DNA of 64,000 bases from the NCBI GenBank assembly GCA_030535455.1, contig JAUNJY010000002.1:62001-126000 (forward strand). Reading direction: 5' to 3'. The stretch is from a bacterium (GTDB taxonomy: Bacteria; Bacillota; Clostridia; Lachnospirales; Lachnospiraceae). The position numbers and the translations under genes are program-made. The notes under the pieces are model-generated. The model was not told the origin of the DNA and ran no database searches. It worked only from the letters and a program-made list of their open reading frames with translations. Shown here in pieces: positions 18,601-27,049 of this stretch (the first letter of the stretch is position 1; every line of letters starts with the position of its first letter).

Positions 18601-19110
18601 TGACTTCTGATTACCGAATGTAGTATAAAAATGCTTATTTGCCCATGTTATGGAATACTCTTTTGTATTCTCTATGCGGATAACACAGCTTTTTATACTT
18701 TCGACTACTCCCGCCAAGTCCTGTCTCTCTGTTGTTTCCTCACGAGCCATCCTTCGCGTATATGTTATATCTGTAATTAACAAATTAAAAATTGGATATT
18801 TCATATTAATCAGGCAATCTGTGTAGTTTGCCTTGATCATAAACCATCGTTTACAGTTCTTTGAATTATATTCAAAACTAAACTGTTTTTCTCCTCGTTG
18901 TATGCCCCCACATAAAATATGCATCTGTTCAAAAAACTTGCTGTCATCCTCAATAAAAGAAAGTGTGGCTTCATCCTCCTCAAATAGATTTTCCACTACT
19001 ACAATCTGCTGTTCACAGACTGCTATTTTCACTACATAATTAGTTATTAAATTAGATGGCATTGACAGACGCTGCACTTCTGCTATATTGGGCGGCGTAT
19101 CATTCACCAT
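15643..19110 (-). CDS. PAS-GGDEF-PAS-GGDEF(degenerate)-EAL c-di-GMP signalling protein
   Basis: 1155 residues, no membrane segment. Sensor/PAS-like regions occupy ~1-375 and ~560-700. The first GGDEF domain (386-540) is intact, with NYGHGTGD and GGDEF at 461-465, so diguanylate cyclase activity is possible. The second (726-870) has SDQF at 802-805 in place of GGDEF and is probably inactive or regulatory. The EAL domain (~895-1140) keeps EAL at 925-927, the TES metal ligand region, DDFGSGYSSL and the later TAEGIE motif, so phosphodiesterase activity is likely. AGGAGGG precedes the ATG. It may set c-di-GMP levels read by the PilZ domain of the beta-glucan synthase 25 kb away; that link is inference. 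Confidence 0.92.
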   Translation of the reverse strand: MVNDTPPNIAEVQRLSMPSNLITNYVVKIAVCEQQIVVVENLFEEDEATLSFIEDDSKFFEQMHILCGGIQRGEKQFSFEYNSKNCKRWFMIKANYTDCLINMKYPIFNLLITDITYTRRMAREETTERQDLAGVVESIKSCVIRIENTKEYSITWANKHFYTTFGNQKSFLNCIDVEDRSKLRYIIENELSVNTFSKKMRFHTLEGKTLWYDVRIVKNGREHKGCNIYCILTDVTDSVNTLQELKSIQKRYEIVLSVTSELVYEYDLKRDTIFYFRTGAEDLRRPNKIENFTNVMRHGSINGSYLTEDSKKQFNELKRQFSLKRLSSKEEHFCFLRPNGTEQWINVIGKALHDQSGNLELIVGRISDATDYKKHEKTLLQEARMDALTKVSNRQHAKDEINKYLKEHKKKCLSSLLILDIDNFKAINDNYGHGTGDAVLIKISSLLRREFHKDDIVGRLGGDEFIVFLKEVKSKEMVMEKAKQICESVNHSFHNVSVSIGITVNTDDETDFDRLYHTADAALYQAKNKGKNTFVSYDELDENIQRNMLKKSETFIINTNNATSLTEREEEKDYTLQLAKQVIGHYKLIYHVNLTTDSVTCYHTGNQLQSEHNFRTYTELYEHVENEIISKNEKEQFQNYASIENIKEVLSNGKKRFETYIRLYSGKNAFCWYSVEVINHFKSEEEDLYCTFLVKDMDETGVERMGNWNMAKHLVYEKELAEYVNFDPLTGLYKPDKLFYKARNVLNHFTTKSFALMTFNINRFRIFNDMYGEEITDNILMKVADVLRSLEANDKLYSRYQSDQFIVFLSYSSSQELLNVIETIRSECDKIFASQVKLKLSFGIYQINDRTLPVRLMYDRAKLAEYSVKGLTMQHYAFYNEVYREQLIEQQIIENEMEQALREGQFEMYLQPSYDLRAGNVIGAEALSRWKHPTRGMINPDKFIPLFEKNGFIIQLDEYIWEEACKKLSKWYSKGYEIPISVNISRVHTYDIHFIEKMVKLVETYHIPRYLLQLEFTESMFTEDGELLCNLMQRLKEQGFTLLMDDFGSGYSSLNMLKNMPVDIVKLDRIFFDDIMENMRGKIIIQSSIRMIHELALDVTAEGIEKQEHVEFLNSCNCTKGQGYFYAKPMAVHEFETLYFENKKTDVSKETLSES

Positions 19111-19255
19111 GATTATTTTCCCTCCTGCTTTCTCTTCACACTCAGTATATCTAAGTTTCTAATTTTGCACAAGAAAAAATGACTTATTCTGATAAGATTT
19201 CACATTTTTTTCAAGTCCCTATTAAGAACAAAGTGTCTTGCTTGCAAAATACTCC

Positions 19256-19317
19256 GCGCCGAACTCGGTCGCGCCAGCGACATCTTCCTTTCGAGTGAGT
19301 GCGCATTCTACACCCGC
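19256..19317 (+). repeat. structured intergenic motif, copy 1
   Basis: Core 19256-19304: outer stem GCGC/GCGC, middle stem CTCG (19264-19267)/CGAG (19292-19295), inner stem GTCGC (19268-19272)/GCGAC (19277-19281). Single-stranded parts CGAA, CTTCCTTTC and TGAGT are identical to those in the copy at 57685. The whole is enclosed by GCAAAATAC/GTATTTTGC arms. Strand assigned by convention only. No known RNA family was recognised. Confidence 0.6.
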
Positions 19318-19344
19318 TTTTCACGGTATTTTGCATATTCTCAC

Positions 19345-19388
19345 TAAAAAAATGCCAGCTTCACATAATTTATCGTGAAACTGGCACT
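19345..19388 (-). terminator. intrinsic terminator of the GT39-like gene
   Basis: On the minus strand TGCCAG-TTCAC pairs with GTGAA-CTGGCA and is followed by TTTTTTT, seven bases after the stop codon at 19395. Confidence 0.85.
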
Positions 19389-19394
19389 CTGTTT

Positions 19395-20921
19395 TTATTT
19401 ATTTACCTTAAATAATGCAAAGCGGTAATCATCCACTGGTTCCCAGTATGAGTCATCCACTAACGTATAATTCGTAAATAATTCCGGACATTCTGCAAAG
19501 TCAGATAATGGTCGGTTACGTCCAAATCGAACCAATACATAGTCAACAGCCTTCTCACGAATTAAATTTTCCTGTGCATCAAACATTTCTGGAAATACGG
19601 TTCTAGGAATATTCTGACGGCAGAAGAACCTGGTTGGTGGAAGTGGGCTTTCTGACATTAAATATACCCCGCAGTCAAGGAAATTGTAATTTAACACAGT
19701 TGCATTTTCTTCTTTGATAATCTTTGCTATCCTAGCCTGTGGATAGTAATCTGCACTCTTAAAATAGTAAGGGGCACAGTTACTAAATCCAATAATGCTT
19801 ACAATATAGATTACCACTGCAATGGCAATGGTACGAGTTCTATGTTGGTTTAGCTTTTCAATCTGCTTCTCAAATAACTTGACCCAGAAGATTACGCCAA
19901 ATACTGTAAATGACGCAAAGATAAGCAAGTAATACTTGTATCTTGTCCCACCGATAAATACAAACACATAGGTACAGACAGCCATTAAGACAAGACTGAA
20001 CTTATGCCATTTGTTCTCTAGCATTTCCTTGGAACGGCAGAAATAGATTAATCCTAATAATACGGTCGGCATCATAACCGGATTCCACAAAATATCCTGA
20101 GTGAAGAAAATTTCAATTCTTCGCATAAAGGAAACATGGGTAGAATACAGGCTAATATTTGTGTAAAAGTAAGCCCATAAAAAATCACCCATTGAGTCGG
20201 TTACAACTGCATACAGAATATATGGAATTGTGGCTACAAACATACCTGAAAGAAATAACATGGCAGCTCGAAATGCGGCTAAAAAGTTTTTACGATAAAA
20301 GACCGTAATCCCTACGATTAAGCACCATGCAATATAAAATCCAAGCATTGTGTATTTAATCCAAAGGATGGACGCAGCAAGTATACCATTTACAAACATG
20401 ACCTTGCTACTAATCACTTCTTCCCCGCTCTTAAGATATCTCATAATGTGATAGATTGCTATCATGTAGAATGTCATAATGAATTCTTCTGCATTATCGC
20501 CTCGGCTATAGCAGAATGTAGTCACGATGATCAGCCCTGTTGCGGCCGGTACAAGATAACGATACTTATCACCTAGATATAAGCCTCTGATCTTGCCAAC
20601 ATAATATAATATTACTGTAAAATTAATAATCTGAAGTAAATAAACGCCATACATATTCTTGCTGCTGATTAATGCTGCAAATGTATGAATGAAAAATAAT
20701 AATGGTCCTTTTTGATCATAAATGTCTTTGTATAATACTTTACCATCTAAAACACTTTTCCCAATTGTAAAGAAGCAGTTCTGGTCTACTCCCACATGCA
20801 TTGGAAAAAGGAAAGAGGTCATGGAACCAAATGTCATTAATAGTGCGGATACTGCAAACAGAAATAGGATGTATTTCTTATCAAACTCCTTATCTCTGGT
20901 AAAGACAGTCTTTTGTGACAT
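19395..20921 (-). CDS. GT39/PMT-like membrane glycosyltransferase
   Basis: 508 residues with about ten to eleven membrane helices and a short soluble C-terminus. The first extracytoplasmic loop reads VGVDQNCFFTIGKSVLDGKVLYKDIYDQKGP when joined across positions ~40-70; the Asp and the D-x-K-G-P pattern are typical of GT-C fold enzymes (PMT, ArnT, GT83) that use polyprenyl-phosphate sugars outside the membrane. The acceptor could be a teichoic-type polymer, lipid or protein. It has its own promoter, so although it lies 78 bases after the GAP1-like gene it need not belong to that operon. Confidence 0.78.
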   Translation of the reverse strand: MSQKTVFTRDKEFDKKYILFLFAVSALLMTFGSMTSFLFPMHVGVDQNCFFTIGKSVLDGKVLYKDIYDQKGPLLFFIHTFAALISSKNMYGVYLLQIINFTVILYYVGKIRGLYLGDKYRYLVPAATGLIIVTTFCYSRGDNAEEFIMTFYMIAIYHIMRYLKSGEEVISSKVMFVNGILAASILWIKYTMLGFYIAWCLIVGITVFYRKNFLAAFRAAMLFLSGMFVATIPYILYAVVTDSMGDFLWAYFYTNISLYSTHVSFMRRIEIFFTQDILWNPVMMPTVLLGLIYFCRSKEMLENKWHKFSLVLMAVCTYVFVFIGGTRYKYYLLIFASFTVFGVIFWVKLFEKQIEKLNQHRTRTIAIAVVIYIVSIIGFSNCAPYYFKSADYYPQARIAKIIKEENATVLNYNFLDCGVYLMSESPLPPTRFFCRQNIPRTVFPEMFDAQENLIREKAVDYVLVRFGRNRPLSDFAECPELFTNYTLVDDSYWEPVDDYRFALFKVNK

Positions 20922-20956
20922 ATTCTTAATCTCCTATACAATTTTAATACCAAGCT

Positions 20957-20985
20957 ATTCTACCTATAAGAAAAAGAATTGTCAA
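20957..20985 (-). promoter_or_regulatory. strong promoter of the GT39-like gene
   Basis: On the minus strand TTGACA (20980-20985) and TAGAAT (20957-20962) are separated by 17 bases, about 36 bases before the start codon. This separates the gene from the upstream chaperone-GTPase operon. Confidence 0.7.
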
Positions 20986-20999
20986 CTAACAAGGCTTTC

Positions 21000-23591
21000 C
21001 TACTCTGACTGTATTACCCTTTTTACGACTCTGTGCCATAAGGATGCTATCCTGTTATCTCTCCCATCTCCTTGATCAAATCGTCTTCGAAAAGCAACAA
21101 GGTGCTGCATATTGCATTCCATCTGATCATTAATATCTTTGATCTTGACGCCGCTTCCCTCAATCAGCTTTGCTAACGAATCTTCTCTTGTATCATCCAG
21201 TGCATAGACAAAGGTATGTAAAAACATCATATAATGTCTATGCCTCCTTCCTCGGTTTAGCAGCGCCCCATAAACATACAATAACAGCTGTTGCTCTTTC
21301 TCCTTGCTTAACAGATAGCAGGTATTAATCAGGCTGACTTGTCCATTTTTATAAATGATCTCACCAATAATGGTGCCTGCCCGTTTCAGATAATTGGTGG
21401 TCTCAATGCTGTCCATAGTTGGAACAGCAACTCTCCTTTGAAATGTAATCCTTTCTCTTTTCTTTGGTTCGGCCTGTAAAAACTCCTTTAACTCATATAG
21501 CCGATATGTCAGTGCTACCCGTTTTTCGATAATCTGCCCATTAAAATTCACTTGATAAAAATATAATCGCTTAATTAGTTCTAGCTGGTCTTCATCGGTT
21601 ACTACAAGGGGGATGCCTGCAGATAGGAAAGGGATTAAACGATTGATAAACCGGTCCCGATATCCAATCTTGAAGCAATAACAGAATAAAAGCTGCACCG
21701 ACTGATATCGATTTTCCCTTCCTGACGTGGCATCTTCAAATGCCTCTGCCATAAGGCCATCCAACAGCTTTCCTTTCCCCAGGTCAAACCTTTCGATAAA
21801 ACCAGTAAGTTCTAAAAACCAGCTTTCAAAAGAAGCTGCCCGCTCAAATGCATAATGGAACAGCATTATGATGGTAGGCTCGTCTTCAATTAACAAATAG
21901 GCATAGACATCTTTCTTCTGGGTCTCTTCCAGGTCATAAAAATATTTGGCATAGTAATAGTTTGCCACGGCAATCTGCTTATTAGTCCCTTCGATCCCAA
22001 TAAAATAGCGGTAGGTCGCAATATACAGATAAGTACTGTAACTATAGTTGAAGGAAAAGGCTTTCATAAGATAGGATAATTCCAGTCCCTTTCCTGCTGG
22101 ACAAGCCATACTGCACCGGGACAGCAGTGCCGTCAAAATCTCATTAAACTTCTCATCTTCTGCAATTTCAGTCACCGTAGGCTTCACTGCCAGCACATAA
22201 TTTTTCAGTATGGACACGGTCTCCGTCAGCTTCCATTCATAGGATGTCTTCTTTAAAAGCAGCACAAACTCATGGGCCGGGATGCTTCCTAGATAATATT
22301 TGTAGAGCGATAGGCCGACCTGCTTAAAAAAATGAGCCATTTCCTTTGCAATAGATCGGTAGTTTTGCTCTTCTTTGGTCGATACCTTTAATGCCTCATA
22401 AAGGATACGAAGCAATGGAAGTACCAGCCTCTCCTTTGCAATATTATTTTCCATGACCTGAAGTTCAAAGAAAAAAAGAAGTTCCCGAAGGATCCTGCTC
22501 TCCATGGACTTTCTGTCTCTGATAAAGTTCACCATCTGGTTGATGATCTGTTTCTTTTTCTCTTCCCTTGCATAATTGGAAGCAAACAAAAAGGCATTGT
22601 GAAGCTTTTGCCTGGTCATCTTTGTAATATATTCCGGAACAGTAAGCAGCTTATACAGTTCGTATCCATCTAACAACTGTAGGTCGGCCTTGGTATACGT
22701 GTAATCTTCCATAAATGTGTGGAATTTCAAGATACAGTCTCTGTTTATTCGATAGGAAAGTTCAATAATGTCAAAAAGTTCAGAATCAGATGCCACTCTT
22801 GGATAGGAACCAGTTTCAAAATCAAAGACAAAATATTCCTGTCCTAATTTCTCCAAGTCATATCTTGTCCCATCCTTCACGCTGCCACAAATCCGGTATG
22901 GTGCTGTAAGTGGTTCATATTCATAATCACTAAAGCTTACTCGTAATGCTATCTTTCTAGGAAGCACCATGGTCACTGCTGCTATCCAATATATAATGGC
23001 ATTGCCCGTCCCATCATTTTGATCAAATAGGATTACCTTTTCTGACTCATCACAAGAAAGAACACAGTACACTAACTTCCTAAGCTTTAGCAAGCGATTG
23101 TTTTCTGCTAAAAATTCTTTCACACTCTCATAGGTTATTTCTTCTCCTTGAACCATATGAGTCATCTTATACAGAAAATCAGGCCTGCTCTTTGATTGAA
23201 GCTGTTCTTCAGACAAGCCCTCTAAAAACAGAGGGCTTTTATAATATTCACATGGGTAAGCAGTTACAGACTGTAAATTGGTAGCAAGCACATGACTAAA
23301 ATAATTTCCGTAACGGCTTTCATTTACCATACGATTGGATGCAAAGCATACCAATGCCCTGCCTTCTTCAACAACGGAGTAAGCAAATTTCCTTGGATAC
23401 CTGTTTATGTCCATACCTTCCGTCATCGGCGTTAGTCCATAGTTTGGCTGTTCATACTGGAACATCATTGGCGCCAAGGTCGTATCTAAGATCTGCTGCA
23501 TTCCTGAAGAATAGGAGTACACCTGAAATCCCGGCGGATGCCTTGTAATTCCAGTTTCACATGCTGTAAAAATTGCTTGTTCTACACCCAT
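21000..23591 (-). CDS. GAP1-like GTPase-associated protein
   Basis: 863 residues, all soluble. The first ~40 residues (QAIFTACETGITRHPPGFQV...SSGM) and the following ~200 resemble the N-terminal domain of GTPase-associated protein 1 (GAP1-N), named in comparative-genomics work on bacterial conflict systems. The remainder is almost entirely helical, with repeated Leu/Tyr-rich helices and no catalytic motif I recognise, matching the helical middle and C-terminal parts of GAP1 proteins. It starts nine bases after the GTPase stop, with AAGGAG upstream, and is the last gene of the six-gene operon. Likely a partner or effector adaptor of the GTPase. Family assignment is by eye and moderately certain. 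Confidence 0.6.
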   Translation of the reverse strand: MGVEQAIFTACETGITRHPPGFQVYSYSSGMQQILDTTLAPMMFQYEQPNYGLTPMTEGMDINRYPRKFAYSVVEEGRALVCFASNRMVNESRYGNYFSHVLATNLQSVTAYPCEYYKSPLFLEGLSEEQLQSKSRPDFLYKMTHMVQGEEITYESVKEFLAENNRLLKLRKLVYCVLSCDESEKVILFDQNDGTGNAIIYWIAAVTMVLPRKIALRVSFSDYEYEPLTAPYRICGSVKDGTRYDLEKLGQEYFVFDFETGSYPRVASDSELFDIIELSYRINRDCILKFHTFMEDYTYTKADLQLLDGYELYKLLTVPEYITKMTRQKLHNAFLFASNYAREEKKKQIINQMVNFIRDRKSMESRILRELLFFFELQVMENNIAKERLVLPLLRILYEALKVSTKEEQNYRSIAKEMAHFFKQVGLSLYKYYLGSIPAHEFVLLLKKTSYEWKLTETVSILKNYVLAVKPTVTEIAEDEKFNEILTALLSRCSMACPAGKGLELSYLMKAFSFNYSYSTYLYIATYRYFIGIEGTNKQIAVANYYYAKYFYDLEETQKKDVYAYLLIEDEPTIIMLFHYAFERAASFESWFLELTGFIERFDLGKGKLLDGLMAEAFEDATSGRENRYQSVQLLFCYCFKIGYRDRFINRLIPFLSAGIPLVVTDEDQLELIKRLYFYQVNFNGQIIEKRVALTYRLYELKEFLQAEPKKRERITFQRRVAVPTMDSIETTNYLKRAGTIIGEIIYKNGQVSLINTCYLLSKEKEQQLLLYVYGALLNRGRRHRHYMMFLHTFVYALDDTREDSLAKLIEGSGVKIKDINDQMECNMQHLVAFRRRFDQGDGRDNRIASLWHRVVKRVIQSE

Positions 23592-23600
23592 AGCTACTCC

Positions 23601-24827
23601 TTATATTAAATCAACCACATTATTTTCACTTAATAACCATAGAAAAGGATCCTCCACCCGCACAGGTTTTGGATGCTGCAGTCTTCCATATTGATCTGGA
23701 TTATTGCCAAATGAAGAAACTGCAAATAACTTCACGTTGGTAAAGTCAGCATACAAATGGGATAAAAACTCTATTTCTCCCCATTCATATAATAATGCCA
23801 GAACCTCTTCTTGGATTTCTGCACCCTCCTGCCGTACAAATCCCCCCTCTTTTAAATGCATGCTTTCTTTCCGGAGCAAAGAGGCTGCCGGCAATAGGTT
23901 CCAAATTGCATCTAGCTTGGTTACGACTACTGCAATGGGAACCTTGATCTTCTCCTGTTCTGGAATGCCAAGCTTACTGCGTAGCAGCTTCTCCATTCGA
24001 AGCAGGATGTCATCTGCACTAGAAGAGGACCAGAGCTTGCTTGTTGCTGCCCCTTGGATCAGCTCCTTATCCAGCAGATTTCTTACATAAGGAATTTTCA
24101 TTGGATCGATAAAGAATAAAATACCATCCGAATGGATTAGATTACTTGATAACGTAAACATTATCCCTTCTTCCTCGAAGTCTTCTCCTGCTGCATCATA
24201 TAAGGCAAGGGCATAGTTCATTGTCTCCATACGTCTTCGAAAGATGGTCTCATACTCCTTATTAAGCTTTAAGTTGACCAGAATGGGACGGTTGGCAGAG
24301 ATAATGTTTCCCTTGTATAGACAAGACCTTGTCTTAGGTATGCGCATTGATGGCTCTGTCCCAATCCAAGGGTATAGATAACGTAAAAAACGTTCCTCAT
24401 AGTCCCTTGCACTGCTCTCGTCCATAAATGATGCAGCTCCATGGATACCCAGTGCAATATGCCGTTTCAACTCACGAATCAAGACAGCCATATAGCTGCT
24501 CTTTCCTGCATCCATGGCACCTACCATGGACAGGACCATTTGTTTATTTCTCCTTCCATGCGATGGAAGTGTATTATGACAATTAGGACAGACAAGGGTA
24601 GAAGTGGTTTCCTTGCATTCTGGACAATTTGCCTGTTCTAACTTAGAAAACCTGCTTCCCCTTGTAACAGGAAAGCAGATTTGCCTTAATTCAGGAGCCT
24701 TTCCATTATAGGCTGCAAGCTCCTTATCTGGTCTTGGTTTACACCTTTTATTCCTGCAACGAAAATAAAGGGTCTTGCGCTTATGCTCAGTAAAGCAATA
24801 GGGACATAGGTACGTTGATTTCTGCAT
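23601..24827 (-). CDS. zinc-ribbon P-loop GTPase (TRAFAC/double-GTPase-type)
   Basis: 408 residues. The N-terminus has two Cys clusters (C8/C11/C24/C29 and C68/C71/C80/C83) forming zinc ribbons. The GTPase domain follows: P-loop GAMDAGKS (103-110), DAAGED (211-216) as the Asp-x-x-Gly of Walker B, and TKLD (303-306) as the guanine-specificity motif. This arrangement fits the DO-GTPase-2/TRAFAC GTPases found next to GAP1 genes. Predicted cytosolic switch protein. It sits between the J-like protein and the GAP1-like protein with gaps of 14 and 9 bases. Which GTPase subfamily it belongs to needs a profile search. Confidence 0.75.
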   Translation of the reverse strand: MQKSTYLCPYCFTEHKRKTLYFRCRNKRCKPRPDKELAAYNGKAPELRQICFPVTRGSRFSKLEQANCPECKETTSTLVCPNCHNTLPSHGRRNKQMVLSMVGAMDAGKSSYMAVLIRELKRHIALGIHGAASFMDESSARDYEERFLRYLYPWIGTEPSMRIPKTRSCLYKGNIISANRPILVNLKLNKEYETIFRRRMETMNYALALYDAAGEDFEEEGIMFTLSSNLIHSDGILFFIDPMKIPYVRNLLDKELIQGAATSKLWSSSSADDILLRMEKLLRSKLGIPEQEKIKVPIAVVVTKLDAIWNLLPAASLLRKESMHLKEGGFVRQEGAEIQEEVLALLYEWGEIEFLSHLYADFTNVKLFAVSSFGNNPDQYGRLQHPKPVRVEDPFLWLLSENNVVDLI

Positions 24828-24841
24828 AAGTGCCTCCTAAC

Positions 24842-27004
24842 TTATGTGAACTTGGATGAAGAACCGTATTTCAAATGTAACTCATACTGTGCTTCATCCG
24901 TCTCATTCGCTAAAAATAATTTTATATAATCAAGCCCTTCCACACTAAGGAGCGGTACAGAATGGGTGTATTTCTTTGTGACCTGCTGTTTTTCAATGGT
25001 TCCAATCAACACTCCTGAATCTTTATATACAGGGGGATAGTTCTTTGTTCCTACGATCAAAAGGGGAGGAAGCACAAAACTCTCGGTATATCCTGTAAAG
25101 ATTAGTTCAAGCTCCTTTGGTTTAAAAATCCCTTTCCTGACCTTGATATCATATGTAATGCTGTTTTTATCATCAGCCCTTGGAAGAGGTTTCATATATG
25201 GATTAGGCTTCATTGGAGGAAGCTCTTTTTTTTGCTCCTTCGGCCAGACTGGTTTGGCACTCTTTAACGTTGTTACAGGCTTTTGACTGGATATCTGCTT
25301 TCCTAACGTGTCATCCAGCCTAACCTTAACATCCTGGACCGGCTTATTCTCTTGCCTTGGATTTACTTCCTGCCTTGGCCTAACTTCATTTTTTGATTTC
25401 CCGCCTTGTGGCTGAAAGCTTCCCTGCTGCTCTCTTGTTACAATCTTTGGTCGGTTTCTTACCTGTGGTTCCTTTGTCTCCTCAGGAACCGTAATATGTA
25501 GGACAACTCCCTTGCTTGCAAACCGCTTTCCATTGATATATACAGTTGTAAAGATCCGATAATAATACTCTCCCGGATTTTTTACATCTGCATCCTTAAA
25601 AAATGGCTGGCTTGCATTATAGCATAACCTTCCTGAACCATATTCCATGGGAGCATTTCCTTCCTGTCTGAAGATTGCAATCCTTAGTTCCCGATACCCT
25701 GATCCCCATTCCATCTCTACATGCTTATCTTTCAGCCGGATTGTAGCATCCTGCACCTCAAATAAATTCAGATATCCCACCTGGGTACTGATACCTTTGG
25801 AATACACACCTCTTTTCACTGCAAATACTGCATAGAAATAGATTTTTCCGGGATAAATGGTAGCATCTGTGTAACTGCTTCCAGACACGGTACCTAGCAG
25901 TTCACCGTCATTAATATGACGCGGCGTGCTGCCACGTTTTCGTACCACCAGATAGTTTACATTGGTGTCTAACGAGGTTTTCTCCCAAGTAATATAATTA
26001 CATCGTTTTACCGTGTCTACCTGTACCTTTAAATTTTTAGGCATATTGGGCTGGGTCTTTTTCTGCTCTTCTTCCTTTTCTCTTCCCTTCTCTTCTGGTG
26101 TCTGCTGTGTGGACATCCCCTGATAGCCTCTTGTTCTTCTTGGCTCACGATATTCCATGGCAATTCCATTCTGCCTGCAGTAAGTCCGAAGCATAGAGAC
26201 GCACTGTTCTTCATCAGAGACTGCTTCCTTTAACAGCTTGAGAGCCTCACTGCATTGTCCTTCATCTAAGACTTTGGTTAGCTCGGTTGCAATCTGAATC
26301 TGCTCAAATACATCCTCGGTATTTTTCCACGCTAGATACTCATCATATTCCTGTTTTGATTCCTTACTTGCAAATGTCTTTTCACATTCGGCACATAGCT
26401 TTTCAATCGCTGACTCCTCTGGCGTATTCTTGGCATATTTGATTTTCTGCTGCCTCACCAGTTCCACGAGCCGAAACGGCGGCATATCTTTAAGTCTTGC
26501 CTGCATGGTGCCATTATAATTAATAAAATCATAATAATCCTTTTTGTTCAGCGTATCTAGATAGACTTGGAAGACTTGAAACTTATCTGCGCTCTCCGGC
26601 TTATTCCGTACATTTTCAGCCATATTGTCTTCCACGATCCTCACCTTGCATGCACAACGTACAATTGATTCGCTAATCTTAAGGCGCTTGCTTATGCTAT
26701 TGATTTCAGACTCATAGAGATAGCCCCGTTTCTCTACAATTGCCAGCATATGCCTTGCCTTATCAAAGGTCAGCTTATATGCCTGCTCATACTCTTTCTT
26801 TCGCTTTTCCGGATCCGACATGACTTCCCGAATGACCGGAAGCATGGATGTGTAGCCTCGATAGACCGGGCCCTTCTTAAAGTCTGTTGCCCCTTTGCTC
26901 CACTCTAGCCGCTTCTTCTCTATGGTCTGGTCTATGACTGCCTGATCTTCTTCCGGAGGGTCAAATGGCAGTTCCAATATGATATAGAAATTTTCTCTGG
27001 CCAA
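24842..27004 (-). CDS. J-domain-like/FN3 multidomain protein, HPD motif absent
   Basis: 720 residues. Residues ~1-75 look like a J domain: FYIILELPFD, then a helix, then SDPEKRKKEYEQA in the place of the third helix. The HPD tripeptide needed to stimulate Hsp70 is missing in the helix II-III loop. A helical region (~80-290) and a charged linker follow, then two fibronectin type III-like units (about 321-410 and 411-510), a Pro/Lys-rich linker and a C-terminal beta domain (~625-720). The start is TTG with GGGAGGAGA upstream. In the operon it follows the Hsp70-vWA gene by 45 bases. Probably an adaptor linking chaperone and GTPase; this is inference. Confidence 0.65.
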   Translation of the reverse strand: MARENFYIILELPFDPPEEDQAVIDQTIEKKRLEWSKGATDFKKGPVYRGYTSMLPVIREVMSDPEKRKKEYEQAYKLTFDKARHMLAIVEKRGYLYESEINSISKRLKISESIVRCACKVRIVEDNMAENVRNKPESADKFQVFQVYLDTLNKKDYYDFINYNGTMQARLKDMPPFRLVELVRQQKIKYAKNTPEESAIEKLCAECEKTFASKESKQEYDEYLAWKNTEDVFEQIQIATELTKVLDEGQCSEALKLLKEAVSDEEQCVSMLRTYCRQNGIAMEYREPRRTRGYQGMSTQQTPEEKGREKEEEQKKTQPNMPKNLKVQVDTVKRCNYITWEKTSLDTNVNYLVVRKRGSTPRHINDGELLGTVSGSSYTDATIYPGKIYFYAVFAVKRGVYSKGISTQVGYLNLFEVQDATIRLKDKHVEMEWGSGYRELRIAIFRQEGNAPMEYGSGRLCYNASQPFFKDADVKNPGEYYYRIFTTVYINGKRFASKGVVLHITVPEETKEPQVRNRPKIVTREQQGSFQPQGGKSKNEVRPRQEVNPRQENKPVQDVKVRLDDTLGKQISSQKPVTTLKSAKPVWPKEQKKELPPMKPNPYMKPLPRADDKNSITYDIKVRKGIFKPKELELIFTGYTESFVLPPLLIVGTKNYPPVYKDSGVLIGTIEKQQVTKKYTHSVPLLSVEGLDYIKLFLANETDEAQYELHLKYGSSSKFT

Positions 27005-27049
27005 AATTCTCCTCCCTTCCGATTTTTAATACTGAGTCTTTTTGTCTGT

